Assembly (NCBI GenBank): GCA_040388625.1
Contig: JAZKBK010000006.1
Coordinates: 358,702 to 422,701, forward strand
Length of the DNA stretch: 64,000 nt
From: Gemmatimonadota bacterium
GTDB lineage: Bacteria; Gemmatimonadota; Gemmatimonadetes; Gemmatimonadales; Gemmatimonadaceae
Reading direction: 5' to 3'
Both the position numbers and the translations under genes were made by a program. Shown in pieces: positions 53,635 to 62,964 of the stretch. Each line of letters begins with the position of its first letter. The stretch's first letter is position 1. The notes under the pieces were generated by a model that saw nothing but the letters and a program-made list of their open reading frames with translations, was not told where the DNA came from and did no database searches.

Positions 53635-55581
53635 CTATTTGCGTTCGTAGACACTCTTGCCACCGATGTACGTCGAGAGGACACTGGTCTTGAGGATGTC
53701 GCTCGCAGGTATCGTCATGATGTCCTGATCGAGCACGGTGAAGTCCGCGTACTTGCCGGGGGTGATGGAGCCCATCACGTGCTCCTGAAATCCGGCATAC
53801 GCAGCCCAGATCGTCATCGACTTGAGAGCTTCATCGCGCGTCATCCGTTGTTCCGGATACCAGCCGCCGTCGGGCCAGCCGGTGGAATCGGCGCGCGTTA
53901 TCGAGCTGTGAAAGGTGATGAGCGGATTGACGTTTTCAACGGGAAAATCCGTGCCGTTCGGAACGATTACGCCGGTGTTGAGCAGCGAGCGCCACACGTA
54001 TGCACCGCGAATGCGCGACGGACCGAGTCTGTCCTCGGCCCAGCGCATGTCGCTGGTCTGGTGACTTGCCTGCATGCTCGGGATCACTCCGAGCTGAGCG
54101 AAACGCGGGATGTCGGCGGGATCGAGGATCTGTGCATGCTCGATTCGAAAGCGGTGGTCGGCGGTCGGCACGGCCTTGAGCGCGCCTTCGTACGCGTCGA
54201 GCGCGTTTCTGTTGCCACGGTCTCCGATCGCGTGCGTCGCGACCTGAAACCCGTGTCGCAGCGCCGACGTCGCAACACTCTGCAGGTGTGCTTCGGTCGA
54301 GACGAGCAGCCCAGTGTTGCCGGGATCGTCGGAATACGGAGACAGCAGTGCAGCGCCACGCGAGCCGAGTGCACCGTCAGCGTAGAGCTTGATCGAGCGC
54401 ACCCACAGGTGGCCGCCGTACAACTCGCTGCGCGGACCGATGGAGTAGTAGTGCGCGATCGCCGCGCTGTCGTCGGCTATGAGTATGTAGCCGCGGAGAT
54501 CGAAGTTGCCCTTCTTCGCCATGGACTCCATGACGTCGATGATCCTGCGCGGCTCGCCCGGATCGTGGATCGAGACGAGGCCCCAGCGGTGCACGTCGGC
54601 GATCGCGGCCGATATCGCCTGTTCCAGCTGCGCATCGGTTGGAGGTGGGACGGCGCGGCCGATCAGATCCTGTGCATTGTCGACGAATACACCGGTCGGG
54701 TTGCCGCTGGCGTCGCGCACGATGCGACCACCGGACGGATCCTTCGTCGCAGCGGTGATCTTCGCCGCTTCCATCGCGCGCGCGTTGGCGAGCAATGCGT
54801 GCCCGTCGATGCGCTCCAGCACGACCGGATTGTCGGGGAACGCGCGCGTCAGCGCATCACTGGTCGGAAACTGTTTGGAGGCCCAGCGATTCTGATCCCA
54901 ACCGTGTCCTTTTATCCACTCGCCCTTCGGAACCGCGCCCGCATGCTTCTTTGTTCTGTCGATGACTTCGTCGTACGACAGACTGCCGGCGAGATCGGCT
55001 TCGTGCAAGGTTTCACCGAGCTCGGTCAGGTGACCATGCGCGTCGGCGAGGCCTGGAAGCACCGTTGCACCGTGCAGGTCGATGACACGTGTGTTGGGCC
55101 CCTTGAGCGTCATCGCCTCGCTCGTCGATCCGACGAACGCGAAGATGCCATCGCGCACGGCGAACGCCTGCGCTGCAGGACGGGTGTCGTCGACCGTGTA
55201 GATGTGTCCGCCGGTAACTATGAGATCGGCGGGCTTTGGCGCTGACACCGTTCCCTGTGCGACCAGCGAAGACGCGCAGAGCAGCAACAATCCGGCGAGT
55301 GTTCCCCGCTTCGCCTCGGTCTTGAAAAGCTTCACGATTCGTTTTGCCAGTGGGTGGTTCAAGGAAATTCTGTACAACACGTTGCGGCCATCGCCGACGC
55401 GCTCGACGACGCCTTCCTTTTCGAGGCGGATGATCGCCTCGCGTACCGCGGGCCTGCTGATCTTCGTTTCGCGCGCGATGCGCGGCGGAGCGTGCTCTCC
55501 TCCCGGTGATAGCACGCGCAGCACACGTACTGCTGCCTGTGTGCCGAGTATCTGATCCAGCGGATGCGGCCTGGGAGCCAC
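53635..55581 (-). CDS. Winged-helix domain joined to an exported YtcJ-like amidohydrolase
   Basis: 648 aa in one frame. Residues 5-82 are a winged helix (AAVRVLRVL, PPRIARETKISRPAVREAIIRLEKEGVVERV). Residues 83-110 look like a complete signal peptide (VKLFKTEAKR, then GTLAGLLLLCASSLVAQ). The rest is an amidohydrolase barrel with DAHGHLTELGE, ATHAIGDRGNR, RIEHAQI and GTDFPVENVNP. A GTG at 55335 would start exactly at the signal peptide, giving a separate periplasmic enzyme of 566 aa. GTG 55581 sits two bases after the previous stop, supporting the long form too. Confidence 0.85.
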   Translation of the reverse strand: MAPRPHPLDQILGTQAAVRVLRVLSPGGEHAPPRIARETKISRPAVREAIIRLEKEGVVERVGDGRNVLYRISLNHPLAKRIVKLFKTEAKRGTLAGLLLLCASSLVAQGTVSAPKPADLIVTGGHIYTVDDTRPAAQAFAVRDGIFAFVGSTSEAMTLKGPNTRVIDLHGATVLPGLADAHGHLTELGETLHEADLAGSLSYDEVIDRTKKHAGAVPKGEWIKGHGWDQNRWASKQFPTSDALTRAFPDNPVVLERIDGHALLANARAMEAAKITAATKDPSGGRIVRDASGNPTGVFVDNAQDLIGRAVPPPTDAQLEQAISAAIADVHRWGLVSIHDPGEPRRIIDVMESMAKKGNFDLRGYILIADDSAAIAHYYSIGPRSELYGGHLWVRSIKLYADGALGSRGAALLSPYSDDPGNTGLLVSTEAHLQSVATSALRHGFQVATHAIGDRGNRNALDAYEGALKAVPTADHRFRIEHAQILDPADIPRFAQLGVIPSMQASHQTSDMRWAEDRLGPSRIRGAYVWRSLLNTGVIVPNGTDFPVENVNPLITFHSSITRADSTGWPDGGWYPEQRMTRDEALKSMTIWAAYAGFQEHVMGSITPGKYADFTVLDQDIMTIPASDILKTSVLSTYIGGKSVYERK

Positions 55582-55583
55582 GG

Positions 55584-55865
55584 TTATCGCGGCTCCTGCG
55601 ATGAGCGAATGGTCAGATGACCGTCAGGCGCGACAGTCAGCGTCACGTGACTTCCCACGACCGCTCCGGGAGGAAGCGTAAGAAGCTGTCCCGCTCCGTC
55701 GATTACCCTGGTGTCTGCGCGCGCCATCTTGAGAATCTCCGCCGCCATCCCCACAACTGCAAGTTTTCCGTCCCCGATGCCGAGCGCCGTCGCCCAGGGG
55801 CGCGCGGGATTGCCGGTGCTCACGCGGGCATTCGTTACGATGACCGACAGGCCGGCGCCGGTCAC
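55584..55865 (-). CDS. 93-aa amidohydrolase-like composite domain
   Basis: The sequence VIVTNARVSTGNPARPWATALGIGDGKLAVVG then TRVIDGAGQLLTLPPGAVVGSHVTLTV matches the small beta-sandwich that normally flanks the metal barrel of amidohydrolases, but there is no barrel and no metal ligand. It is either a remnant or a free-standing domain. GTG at 55865 overlaps the TerC-like stop (GTGA). Its stop lies two bases before the next gene, which is itself an amidohydrolase. Confidence 0.6.
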   Translation of the reverse strand: MTGAGLSVIVTNARVSTGNPARPWATALGIGDGKLAVVGMAAEILKMARADTRVIDGAGQLLTLPPGAVVGSHVTLTVAPDGHLTIRSSQEPR

Positions 55866-56812
55866 ACGGATTGCCTTCTGTCCACGTAGATGGAAGCCGC
55901 GGCGGCGGTCCCGAGGATTACGACTATCACGCCGAGTGATGCGACTGTGGGAACTTCGTACCACGCGGCCGTCAGCATCTTGAGTCCCACGAAGACGAGT
56001 ATGAAAGCCAGACCGATGGTGAGATAGCGAAGCTTGCCGACAACACCCGACAACAGGAAGTACAGCGATCTCAGTCCAAGTATCGCAGCAACGTTCGACG
56101 TGTAAACCAGAAACGGCACCCGCGTCACCGCGAAAACCGCCGGTATGCTGTCGACTGCGAAGACGAGATCCATGGTCTCGATCAGAACCAGCACGACGAA
56201 CAGCGGAGTCGCCATTCTGCGCTTCGCTCCGCCTTTCTCGTCGCTCACCTGGACGAAGAAGTGCTCGCCCTTGTATTCGTTGTAAACCGGGATCAGACGA
56301 CGGACCAGCCTGAGCACTGGATTTGCGCCGGGGTCGACGTGCTTATCGCCGCCCATCCCCATTCGTATCCCCGTGATGACGAGGAAGATGCCGAACACAT
56401 ACGTGACCCAAGCGAAGCGGTTGAACAGAGCCGCGCCGGCCGCGATCATGAGCCCCCTCATGACCAGCGCGCCGAGTATGCCCCAGAACAGAACGCGGTG
56501 CTGATACTCCTCCTTGATGTTGAAGTAGGAGAAGATCAATACCATCACAAATATGTTGTCAACCGAGAGCGAGTACTCCACGAGGTAGCCCGTGATGAAC
56601 TCGACTCCGGCGAGATGGCCCTGAAAGTAGAAGATCCCAAGGGCGAAGAGAAGCGCCAGGGCGACCCACACCGCGCTTCGAATCGCAGCTTCCTTTACTG
56701 ACAGCTTCTTGCTGGTGCTGAAGAGGCCAAGGTCGACCGCGAGCGCGATCAGAACGACCGCGTTGAACGCGATCCATGGGACCAGCGGAGAGTGGATCAT
56801 CTCCGCGCCCAT
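55862..56812 (-). CDS. TerC/Alx-family integral membrane protein
   Basis: 316 aa, about nine membrane segments. The family motifs are present: VEYSLSVDNIFV with the conserved Glu and Asp, and a second LIETMDLVFAVDSIPAV. TerC/Alx proteins move manganese or other metals, sometimes protecting secreted proteins or resisting tellurite. It follows the small gene at 56823 and is translationally coupled to the composite-domain gene. Confidence 0.9.
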   Translation of the reverse strand: MGAEMIHSPLVPWIAFNAVVLIALAVDLGLFSTSKKLSVKEAAIRSAVWVALALLFALGIFYFQGHLAGVEFITGYLVEYSLSVDNIFVMVLIFSYFNIKEEYQHRVLFWGILGALVMRGLMIAAGAALFNRFAWVTYVFGIFLVITGIRMGMGGDKHVDPGANPVLRLVRRLIPVYNEYKGEHFFVQVSDEKGGAKRRMATPLFVVLVLIETMDLVFAVDSIPAVFAVTRVPFLVYTSNVAAILGLRSLYFLLSGVVGKLRYLTIGLAFILVFVGLKMLTAAWYEVPTVASLGVIVVILGTAAAASIYVDRRQSV

Positions 56813-56822
56813 CGGTCAAACC

Positions 56823-57140
56823 CTATCTGCGCTCCATCGCATCGCGTACGTCGAGCAGGATCTCGAAATACAGCTGCTCTCTACGATACGCAAAATCGAG
56901 AGTGGCCATCTGCGACTGGTCGCCAGTGGCCTTGGCGCGCTCGAATGCCTCGCGATACATCTCGTCGAGGTTGGCAAGAATTCTGTCGCGGGGACGTGAC
57001 ATAGGGCGATAGGAAGGTTGTGACGGCTCGTTTCCCATGTTGGCGATCCGGTCGAGGATCGTCTCGGGGTCGCGTCCGTCGAATAGAATTTTTTGGGCTG
57101 CGCCGAGGGCTAGCCGTCGGGGGTCAATGGGGTTCGTCAA
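56823..57140 (-). CDS. Small conserved protein of unknown function
   Basis: 105 aa, charged, helical, no signal or membrane segment. It contains a DPETILDRIANMG segment and ends in a long amphipathic helix (RREQLYFEILLDVRDAMER). It lies 10 bases upstream of the TerC-like gene and 6 bases after the CtaG-like gene, so it sits between two membrane-protein genes in one run. Confidence 0.6.
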   Translation of the reverse strand: MTNPIDPRRLALGAAQKILFDGRDPETILDRIANMGNEPSQPSYRPMSRPRDRILANLDEMYREAFERAKATGDQSQMATLDFAYRREQLYFEILLDVRDAMERR

Positions 57141-57146
57141 GCCTTT

Positions 57147-58166
57147 CTAATGTAACGTGTAGAGGTAAGCCGCGACGTCGGCAAGCGGCTGGCCGGCCGT
57201 GCCGGTGGCCACGGGGACACCGGGGGCACGCGCGCCACCGGACATGGACGTGGCGACGAAGAATGCCGTCGCAGCGGCGATACCGCCCGCCAGCTTGGAC
57301 GGCGCTGGCACATCAAACACTCGTCGCAGCACGGCGAGCAGTGCGATCAGATACACGAATCCCGCTGGAATCCACATTATGAGTCCGGCCAGCTGCTGAT
57401 CTTCGAGCGCGGTGAGATGCCACAGCGCGGCGCCGGCGCTCTGCGAGTAGTACCACGGCGTGCCGGAGAACGTGAGAATGGCGCCGAGCGCACCGCTCTG
57501 CACCATGGTGCCAACGAGCACCAGGATCGATCCGGCAATTCCGCCGTGCCCGCGGAGGGGCTTGAGCGCCACCCACCACATGAGCAGCGCGGTGAGATAG
57601 AAGCAGCTGTGCTCGAGTGCATGGATGGGCGCGCTGGCGAGCGCGGCCGAGTACGGACCGGGAAGGTGCCATCCCCACAATGCGATAGTGTGAAGTGCCC
57701 ACGCAGGCAGTGGCAGTACAAGTATCGCAGCGCCACGCCGCATCCCGCTCGCGTTCCATGCACGACCACCGGCTACGCGAGCATCGTGCGGCAGACACCA
57801 GAGGAACGGAAGCAGCGGCGCGCCGAGAATCGCGAGCGGCGCTGCGACTGCGATGAGCAGCACGTGCTGCAGCATGTGCGGGGAAAACAGTGTGTCGGCC
57901 ACTGCGTCGAGTGGCGAGCACAGTGCCATGAGCAACGTAAGGATTCCGAGATAGAACGATGCAACCTCGCCGCGCGACACCACGTGACCGCGCCCCGCCC
58001 TCGTCCACAACCGCCGCACGCCAACTCCGTACAACGTCCCCATGGCAACAATCGACACGAGCGCGCCGGGATCGCCTCCCCAGTGCTGCCAGACGTTGGC
58101 GGGCGTGACTACGTCGGCATCGGCGACGTGGAGCAGCAAGCTACCGATCATCGGCCCGATCATCAC
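57147..58166 (-). CDS. ctaG: CtaG-like cytochrome c oxidase assembly factor
   Basis: 339 aa with about eight membrane segments. It has the COG3336/CtaG_Cox features: CSPLDAVADTLFSPHMLQHVLL, GWHLPGPYSAALA, LEHSCFYLTALLMWW, with conserved His residues thought to help copper insertion into the oxidase. The extreme C-terminus is a short Gly/Ala tail. The start GTG 58166 overlaps the stop of a possible 48-aa gene. No oxidase subunits are in the window. Confidence 0.82.
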   Translation of the reverse strand: MMIGPMIGSLLLHVADADVVTPANVWQHWGGDPGALVSIVAMGTLYGVGVRRLWTRAGRGHVVSRGEVASFYLGILTLLMALCSPLDAVADTLFSPHMLQHVLLIAVAAPLAILGAPLLPFLWCLPHDARVAGGRAWNASGMRRGAAILVLPLPAWALHTIALWGWHLPGPYSAALASAPIHALEHSCFYLTALLMWWVALKPLRGHGGIAGSILVLVGTMVQSGALGAILTFSGTPWYYSQSAGAALWHLTALEDQQLAGLIMWIPAGFVYLIALLAVLRRVFDVPAPSKLAGGIAAATAFFVATSMSGGARAPGVPVATGTAGQPLADVAAYLYTLH

Positions 58167-58309
58167 GAAGCGGTGCCGCGCGCAGTTAGGCTGCCACTCG
58201 CGCTACCGGGCTTGCAATTGCAGCCGGGTAATGGGATCGTGGCGTGTACGAGTAGCGTGGTAGCGCACAGTCGCAATGCAGCGAACGTCGCGCGACCTCT
58301 CTGTTTCAT
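58163..58309 (-). CDS. Possible 48-aa exported peptide upstream of CtaG
   Basis: Starts at ATG 58309 and ends in TGA overlapping the GTG of the CtaG-like gene. It has a basic start (MKQRGR), a hydrophobic core and a Cys-rich end (PLPGCNCKPG), like a very short lipoprotein or copper-binding peptide. Too short for confident coding evidence; the GTGA overlap is what speaks for it. Confidence 0.35.
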   Translation of the reverse strand: MKQRGRATFAALRLCATTLLVHATIPLPGCNCKPGSASGSLTARGTAS

Positions 58310-58425
58310 GGGGTACGGTCATTGGCAGAGCGCGTGCCACGTGTGTTGCATCGACACGATCCAGGCAAACCCGGTCGCATCGCCGCCCGACGTTGCACGT
58401 TCACTAGATGTGCACTGCATGTGCA

Positions 58426-58767
58426 CTACACCGGCGTAACACGGTGGAACACTGCCTCTTCAACAACGTGGCCGCCCTTGAGATGCTCCACCACTATTCG
58501 CTCGAGCAGCTGCGGCGTCACGCCGGCGTACCACACACCTTCGGGATAGACGACGACGATCGGCCCGCCCTCGCAGACTCCGAGACACGGAGTCTCGCCA
58601 CGCTTCACACGATTCGGTCCGAACAGCAACCCCTCACGCTGAAGCAGCGATGCCAGCAGAGTGTACAGCGCGCGGCCTCGGCGCTCCGGCGAGCAATAGC
58701 CGCCAGTGCAGATGATGATATGGCGCGCATACGGTTCCATCGGCCTTGGTAACGGTGCCATATTCAT
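58426..58767 (-). CDS. Thioredoxin-like [2Fe-2S] ferredoxin
   Basis: 113 aa. Four cysteines in the pattern CTGGYC (20, 25) and CLGVC (61, 65) are those of thioredoxin-fold 2Fe-2S ferredoxins, as in the NuoE/FdII group. It probably carries electrons or assembles Fe-S clusters. ATG 58767 and 58761 are both possible. It is divergent from the rhodanese gene. Confidence 0.85.
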   Translation of the reverse strand: MNMAPLPRPMEPYARHIIICTGGYCSPERRGRALYTLLASLLQREGLLFGPNRVKRGETPCLGVCEGGPIVVVYPEGVWYAGVTPQLLERIVVEHLKGGHVVEEAVFHRVTPV

Positions 58768-58802
58768 CTTATAATAATCGCCCCTCACAAACTGATGTTT
58801 TT

Positions 58803-59681
58803 ATGAGTGAAGTCGACCCTGTAATCGCTGCCAAGAGATACGCGCACCCAGAAGCCCTCGTGAGCACCGAATGGCTCGCTGAACGACTTGTCGATGATTC
58901 GATTCGCATACTGGAGTGCGACGAAGATGTACTGCTGTACGAAGTCGCACACATTCCCGGCGCCCAGAAACTCGACTGGCACACCGATCTCAACGATACC
59001 GTGATTCGCGACTACGTGAGCCGCGAACAGTTTCAGGAACTGCTGCGCTCGCGCGGAATCGACGATTCGAAAACCGTCGTGCTCTACGGCGACAAGAACA
59101 ACTGGTGGGCCGCGTATGCACTGTGGGTGTTCAAGTTGTTCGGCTTCGAGAACGTTCGGCTGCTCGACGGTGGACGGGCCAAGTGGGAAGCGGAAGGCCG
59201 TCCGATGAATACCGAGCGTCCGTCGTTCCCGCGTACGTCGTACGACGCCCCACCGCGCTCCGACGAAAAGATTCGTGCCTTCTCCACGGATGCACTCGCG
59301 CAATCGAAAGCCGCAAAACCGCTGATCGACGTGCGAAGTCCTCAGGAATTCACCGGTGAGCGCACACACATGCCCGACTATCCTCAGGAAGGAACGCTCC
59401 GCGGCGGCCACATTCCAGGCGCTCGCTCGGTACCGTGGGCCCGCGCCGCCAACAGTGACTCCACGTTCAAATCTGCTCCGGATCTGCGCGCGATCTACGA
59501 GCGCGAACAGGGCCTTACAGCGTCGGACGATATCATCACCTACTGCCGCATCGGTGAGCGCTCCGCGCACACCTGGTTCGTCCTTACCTATCTCCTCGGC
59601 TATCCCAACGTCAGAAACTATGACGGATCGTGGACCGAATGGGGCAATACCGTGCGCGCGCCAATCGAGGTGGGGTCATGA
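58803..59681 (+). CDS. Two-domain rhodanese (thiosulfate sulfurtransferase)
   Basis: 292 aa. The first domain has no active Cys ([16 protein letters not shown]); the second has [23 protein letters not shown] and the active loop CRIGERS with the catalytic Cys, the usual layout of a thiosulfate:cyanide sulfurtransferase. First gene of an operon with OsmC-like and BioD genes. Confidence 0.92.
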   Translation: MSEVDPVIAAKRYAHPEALVSTEWLAERLVDDSIRILECDEDVLLYEVAHIPGAQKLDWHTDLNDTVIRDYVSREQFQELLRSRGIDDSKTVVLYGDKNNWWAAYALWVFKLFGFENVRLLDGGRAKWEAEGRPMNTERPSFPRTSYDAPPRSDEKIRAFSTDALAQSKAAKPLIDVRSPQEFTGERTHMPDYPQEGTLRGGHIPGARSVPWARAANSDSTFKSAPDLRAIYEREQGLTASDDIITYCRIGERSAHTWFVLTYLLGYPNVRNYDGSWTEWGNTVRAPIEVGS

Positions 59682-60097
59682 GCGGAACTATACCGGCGGA
59701 AGTAACAGTGGTCTGGGCTGGTGAAGGCCGGTTCGACGGTGGCCGCCCCGGTGGTCCAACCATTCATCTCGACACGTCGGCGAAGACGGGGCCCAGCATG
59801 GTCGATACGCTGCTCTGCGCGCTGGCCAGTTGCGCGTCGGCCGACGTGGTGGACATTCTCGCCAAGCGAAGGACACCGGTCAGCTCACTCAGTGTGAACG
59901 TCAAGGCGGAACGCGTGGACAGCATTCCGCGGAGGCTCGCACGCGCTACGCTCAACTTCGAGATCGGCGGCGCAGGGATCGAGCGCGTTCACGCGGAGCG
60001 CGCGATCGATCTCGCTGTCACCAAATACTGTTCGGTCCGGGATTCACTGAGAGAGGACATTCCCGTGGACTGGACGCTGCAATTGATTGACGAGTGA
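59678..60097 (+). CDS. OsmC-family protein
   Basis: 139 aa. The family core [20 protein letters not shown] has the first active Cys, and KYCSVRDSL the second; OsmC proteins reduce organic hydroperoxides using the two Cys. ATG 59678 overlaps the rhodanese stop. Thiol chemistry is shared with the upstream sulfurtransferase. Confidence 0.85.
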   Translation: MSGTIPAEVTVVWAGEGRFDGGRPGGPTIHLDTSAKTGPSMVDTLLCALASCASADVVDILAKRRTPVSSLSVNVKAERVDSIPRRLARATLNFEIGGAGIERVHAERAIDLAVTKYCSVRDSLREDIPVDWTLQLIDE

Positions 60098-60785
60098 AAT
60101 CGCGTTGACGCGAATCGGCGTCGTCGGTACTGACAGCGGCGTCGGGAAGACGGTGGTCGCGTGCGCGATCATCGCGGCGATGCGCGAGGCGGGAGCTCGC
60201 GTCGCTCCCATGAAACCGATTGGCCGGCGCGGAGCGGGCGACATCGAGCAGATGCGAGCGGCGTCCGCCATCGGCTATCCCGACCGGCTCGTGCAACCTG
60301 TTGCGTTCGAGGATGCCGCTTCGCCACTTGTCTCCTCGCGCCGGGGCCACGCACCGATCGACGTCGAGATGCTGGACCGCGCTTTCGCCGAGCTCTGCAC
60401 GATGAGCGATGCAGTGGTCGTGGAGGAAGCGGGTGGGTTGTTGGCGCCGATCACCGAGACCGAGAGCTTTGCGACGCTGTTCAGACGATGGGGACTCGAC
60501 ATCGTGATCGTGTCGCCAAATAGTGTGGGAGCGGTCAGCCAGGTTCTCATGAACATGCAGATCGTACGAGAGCACGGGCTGCGTGTGCGAGCTGTGGTGC
60601 TGACGACGCTCTCGCTGGCGCGGGGCGGCACTGCGGAACGCACCAATCAGGCACTACTCAAGGAATTGCTGCTGACCGTTCCGGTTGTGAGCTTCCCCTA
60701 CGTCGAATCGCCCGCCGATCCACGGCAGCTCATGGCGCTGGCTCGCGAGCTGTCGGCGAGTCCAACCATCGCGCGGCCAGCCTGA
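60087..60785 (+). CDS. bioD: Dethiobiotin synthetase
   Basis: 232 aa. Makes dethiobiotin from 7,8-diaminononanoate, CO2 and ATP. GTDSGVGKT is the P-loop, PMKPIG has the substrate Lys, and VEEAGGLLAPI corresponds to the usual VEGAGG loop with one Gly replaced by Glu. The TTG at 60087 overlaps the OsmC gene; TTG 60105 is possible. No other biotin gene is in the window. Confidence 0.85.
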   Translation: MTSEIALTRIGVVGTDSGVGKTVVACAIIAAMREAGARVAPMKPIGRRGAGDIEQMRAASAIGYPDRLVQPVAFEDAASPLVSSRRGHAPIDVEMLDRAFAELCTMSDAVVVEEAGGLLAPITETESFATLFRRWGLDIVIVSPNSVGAVSQVLMNMQIVREHGLRVRAVVLTTLSLARGGTAERTNQALLKELLLTVPVVSFPYVESPADPRQLMALARELSASPTIARPA

Positions 60786-60833
60786 GCGCTGGCCGCGACC
60801 GTGTCACCGGGCGACCACCGGTGACCGATCAGC

Positions 60834-61361
60834 ATGCTTCTCAGTCCTTTGGAGATGATGGCTAGAACAGATTCCAGAGGCCACCTCTACGGCTCGGCTT
60901 CTCCGCAGATGATCCGCGTATCACGCGTAATACTGCTCTTCGCGATCGCGTACGCGGTGATCGTATTCGCGATTGGCGTGGTTCCGCTCAACATGCTGTT
61001 TCGCAAATTGCTCGGCGCCAGCATCATGCCGGCGATCTGGCGCACGGCGATGATCCGTCTCGTGCAGCGCACGGCGGTCGCAGCGATAGCCTGCTGGCTT
61101 GCACTGGTGATCTCGGGAAGAGTCCGCGGACGTCTCACAGGAAAGGGGATGCTCGCCGTGGGTGCTGCAATGTCCGGCGCACTTGCCGGCGCGGTGGATG
61201 TCGGGCTTCAAAAACTGTGGACGTCGTATCTCGTCAAGGCAGCGCAGGCCGGACTCATGTGGGGTGTCGCGCTGTCGTGCGCGATTACCGCGGCCGTTGC
61301 GATCGTCGTAACGCTGCTGTTCATCACGCGGAGCACGAAGTTGGTACCGCTGGAAAGCTAG
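60834..61361 (+). CDS. Small integral membrane protein of unknown function
   Basis: 175 aa, about four predicted membrane segments, basic loops and no recognised motif. ATG 60834 opens the frame; ATGs at 60855 and 60858 follow a GGAG and may be the true start. A perfect 14-base hairpin follows the gene. Confidence 0.6.
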   Translation: MLLSPLEMMARTDSRGHLYGSASPQMIRVSRVILLFAIAYAVIVFAIGVVPLNMLFRKLLGASIMPAIWRTAMIRLVQRTAVAAIACWLALVISGRVRGRLTGKGMLAVGAAMSGALAGAVDVGLQKLWTSYLVKAAQAGLMWGVALSCAITAAVAIVVTLLFITRSTKLVPLES

Positions 61362-61384
61362 CCGGTCGGGGCAGCTTGCATGCG

Positions 61385-61424
61385 AAGCGGTGGCGGCGTC
61401 GTGTAGCGCCGCCACCGCTTCTTT
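61385..61424. terminator. Hairpin terminator between convergent genes
   Basis: AAGCGGTGGCGGCG (61385-61398) and CGCCGCCACCGCTT (61407-61420) pair perfectly around an eight-base loop and are followed by CTTTC. It lies between the convergent membrane-protein and HAF-repeat genes. Confidence 0.7.
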
Positions 61425-61436
61425 CAGTTGCCCGGC

Positions 61437-62768
61437 CTAATGCCGCAACAGCCTGCGCGCAGCAGGAGGAAGAGACATGCGATGACTCGCGTTCGGAACA
61501 TGAGCGGTACCGTTGTCGGATTTGCCGGACACGGGGACTGCGAGGAACGCGTGTGCTTCGCCGGTACTCTTCACAATCGCCAACCCCGTGATCTCGCCAT
61601 CGCCGCTGATACTGAAAGGCGATATCAGATACAACGGAGCATCTGCAGGAATGAGGTCATTGAGATCTGTCATCACGCCATGCTGCCAGATGTAGGGACG
61701 GCATGTGGCGAGCGTAATGTCGCACGACCCACCCACCATTTGTTCGCGGTCGTTGATCGAAAAGGGGGTATTCGCAGCGTCCCGTGGATCTGCGCTCATG
61801 AGGCCGAGGTCGCGCATACCGGTTGCCTTTGTCCACATGAAGGGATGCGTCGATCCGTCCGGAAAGCTGGCACCACCGACGATCGTACCGTTGTTGTTGA
61901 TATCGGCTGCGACATTGACGTTCTCGGGAGCACCAAGATTGCCGATGTCGATCGGCGAGCCGTGGTCCCAAAGGACGGCGTGCGGTCCCAGAGCGAAGCC
62001 GCTGAAGTTTGTGTTCGAGCACATCCCCGAGGTGCCGACTACCTGGCCTCTGTCGTTGTTCTTGAGGGCAATCCCGACCTCGTCGCCCGGGAGCGGCGGG
62101 AGCTTTTGAATCTCGCCTTTAGGCCCCCAGACCACGGCCTGGAAATGGCTCTTTTGAGGCGCCATGCAGGTCGCGTCGGCTGTTCCGTCTTCCGCGGCGC
62201 CCACGATCTCACCCCGATTGTTGATCTCAAGAGCTGCTGCATTGACACCACCCAACGTTGGAAGCTCGGTGAGCGCTCCATCATGCCATCGCGCGGCACG
62301 ACAGATCTGGCCGCTGTGCAGCGCGCAAAAATCCTCCGCCAGTGGATCGTTCTCGCGCGTGTCGGAGAGGATCGCGAGATCCGGGCTCTCCGCTCGCCCG
62401 CTCGCCTGGCTGTTCAGTCCTCCGAGGGTGCCGAGATCCGTCGTCGTTCCTTGATACCAGCGGGCCGCATGCTGGAATCCATCCGGCGTCAGACTGGAGC
62501 CGACGGCTCGGCCCACGTTGTTGATGTCGAAGGCGATGCTGAACGAACCGCCCAGTGTCCCGAGATCGATGACCGTGTAATTTGACGGCGTCGTTCTTCC
62601 GCGAGCACCGGCCGAGGGCGACGCGGCGAGCGCCGACGAGACAGACGTAGGTGCATCAGAGCACGCTACAGTTATTGCAGCAGCAGTGGCCGCTAATATC
62701 GCCAACGACGCACCACGCCGGCCGACAATACGAGGATTGCGCGTGGGTGCAAATGGTGTGCGGGGCAT
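61437..62768 (-). CDS. HAF-repeat lipoprotein
   Basis: 443 aa. A signal peptide ending in a lipobox (ITVACS) is followed by several HAF-type repeats (TVIDLGTLGG, AFDINNVGRAVG, TDLGTLGGLNSQA, LEINNRGEIVG, ADINNNGTIVGG, FSINDREQMVGG). The repeat is probably a beta-propeller-like extracellular domain of unknown ligand. AGGAG nine bases before ATG 62768 supports the start. Confidence 0.85.
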   Translation of the reverse strand: MPRTPFAPTRNPRIVGRRGASLAILAATAAAITVACSDAPTSVSSALAASPSAGARGRTTPSNYTVIDLGTLGGSFSIAFDINNVGRAVGSSLTPDGFQHAARWYQGTTTDLGTLGGLNSQASGRAESPDLAILSDTRENDPLAEDFCALHSGQICRAARWHDGALTELPTLGGVNAAALEINNRGEIVGAAEDGTADATCMAPQKSHFQAVVWGPKGEIQKLPPLPGDEVGIALKNNDRGQVVGTSGMCSNTNFSGFALGPHAVLWDHGSPIDIGNLGAPENVNVAADINNNGTIVGGASFPDGSTHPFMWTKATGMRDLGLMSADPRDAANTPFSINDREQMVGGSCDITLATCRPYIWQHGVMTDLNDLIPADAPLYLISPFSISGDGEITGLAIVKSTGEAHAFLAVPVSGKSDNGTAHVPNASHRMSLPPAARRLLRH

Positions 62769-62812
62769 GAGAGGATCTCCTGGGCTACGGTTATAGGCTG
62801 AAAGTCGGCACG

Positions 62813-62878
62813 CTGGCCAAGACCGGCGAAGTCACACGCTGCATTGCCGCGTGGATCATTCACCCGTATCTTGGCCAG
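62813..62878. promoter_or_regulatory. Inverted repeat between HAF and sigma-factor genes
   Basis: CTGGCCAAGA (62813-62822) and TCTTGGCCAG (62869-62878) are exact 10-base inverted arms 46 bases apart in the 196-base divergent region. They could be a pair of operator half-sites. Confidence 0.3.
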
Positions 62879-62964
62879 TGCGTTCTTGGCCGCACAGCAA
62901 ACGCGCAGAATCCACCGAAAAGACGCAACGCCCTTACGCGGGCAGCATCGTCCGAGGTGCCGAG

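Noticed and set aside
53086-55245. 719-aa reading frame on the plus strand
   Set aside because: Antisense to the amidohydrolase and zinc-ribbon genes; composition is Arg/Val-rich with no domain.
61428-62585. 385-aa reading frame on the plus strand
   Set aside because: Antisense shadow of the HAF-repeat gene, which has a lipobox and regular repeats.
61437-62768. Repeated segments as a DNA repeat array
   Set aside because: They are protein-level HAF repeats inside one gene.
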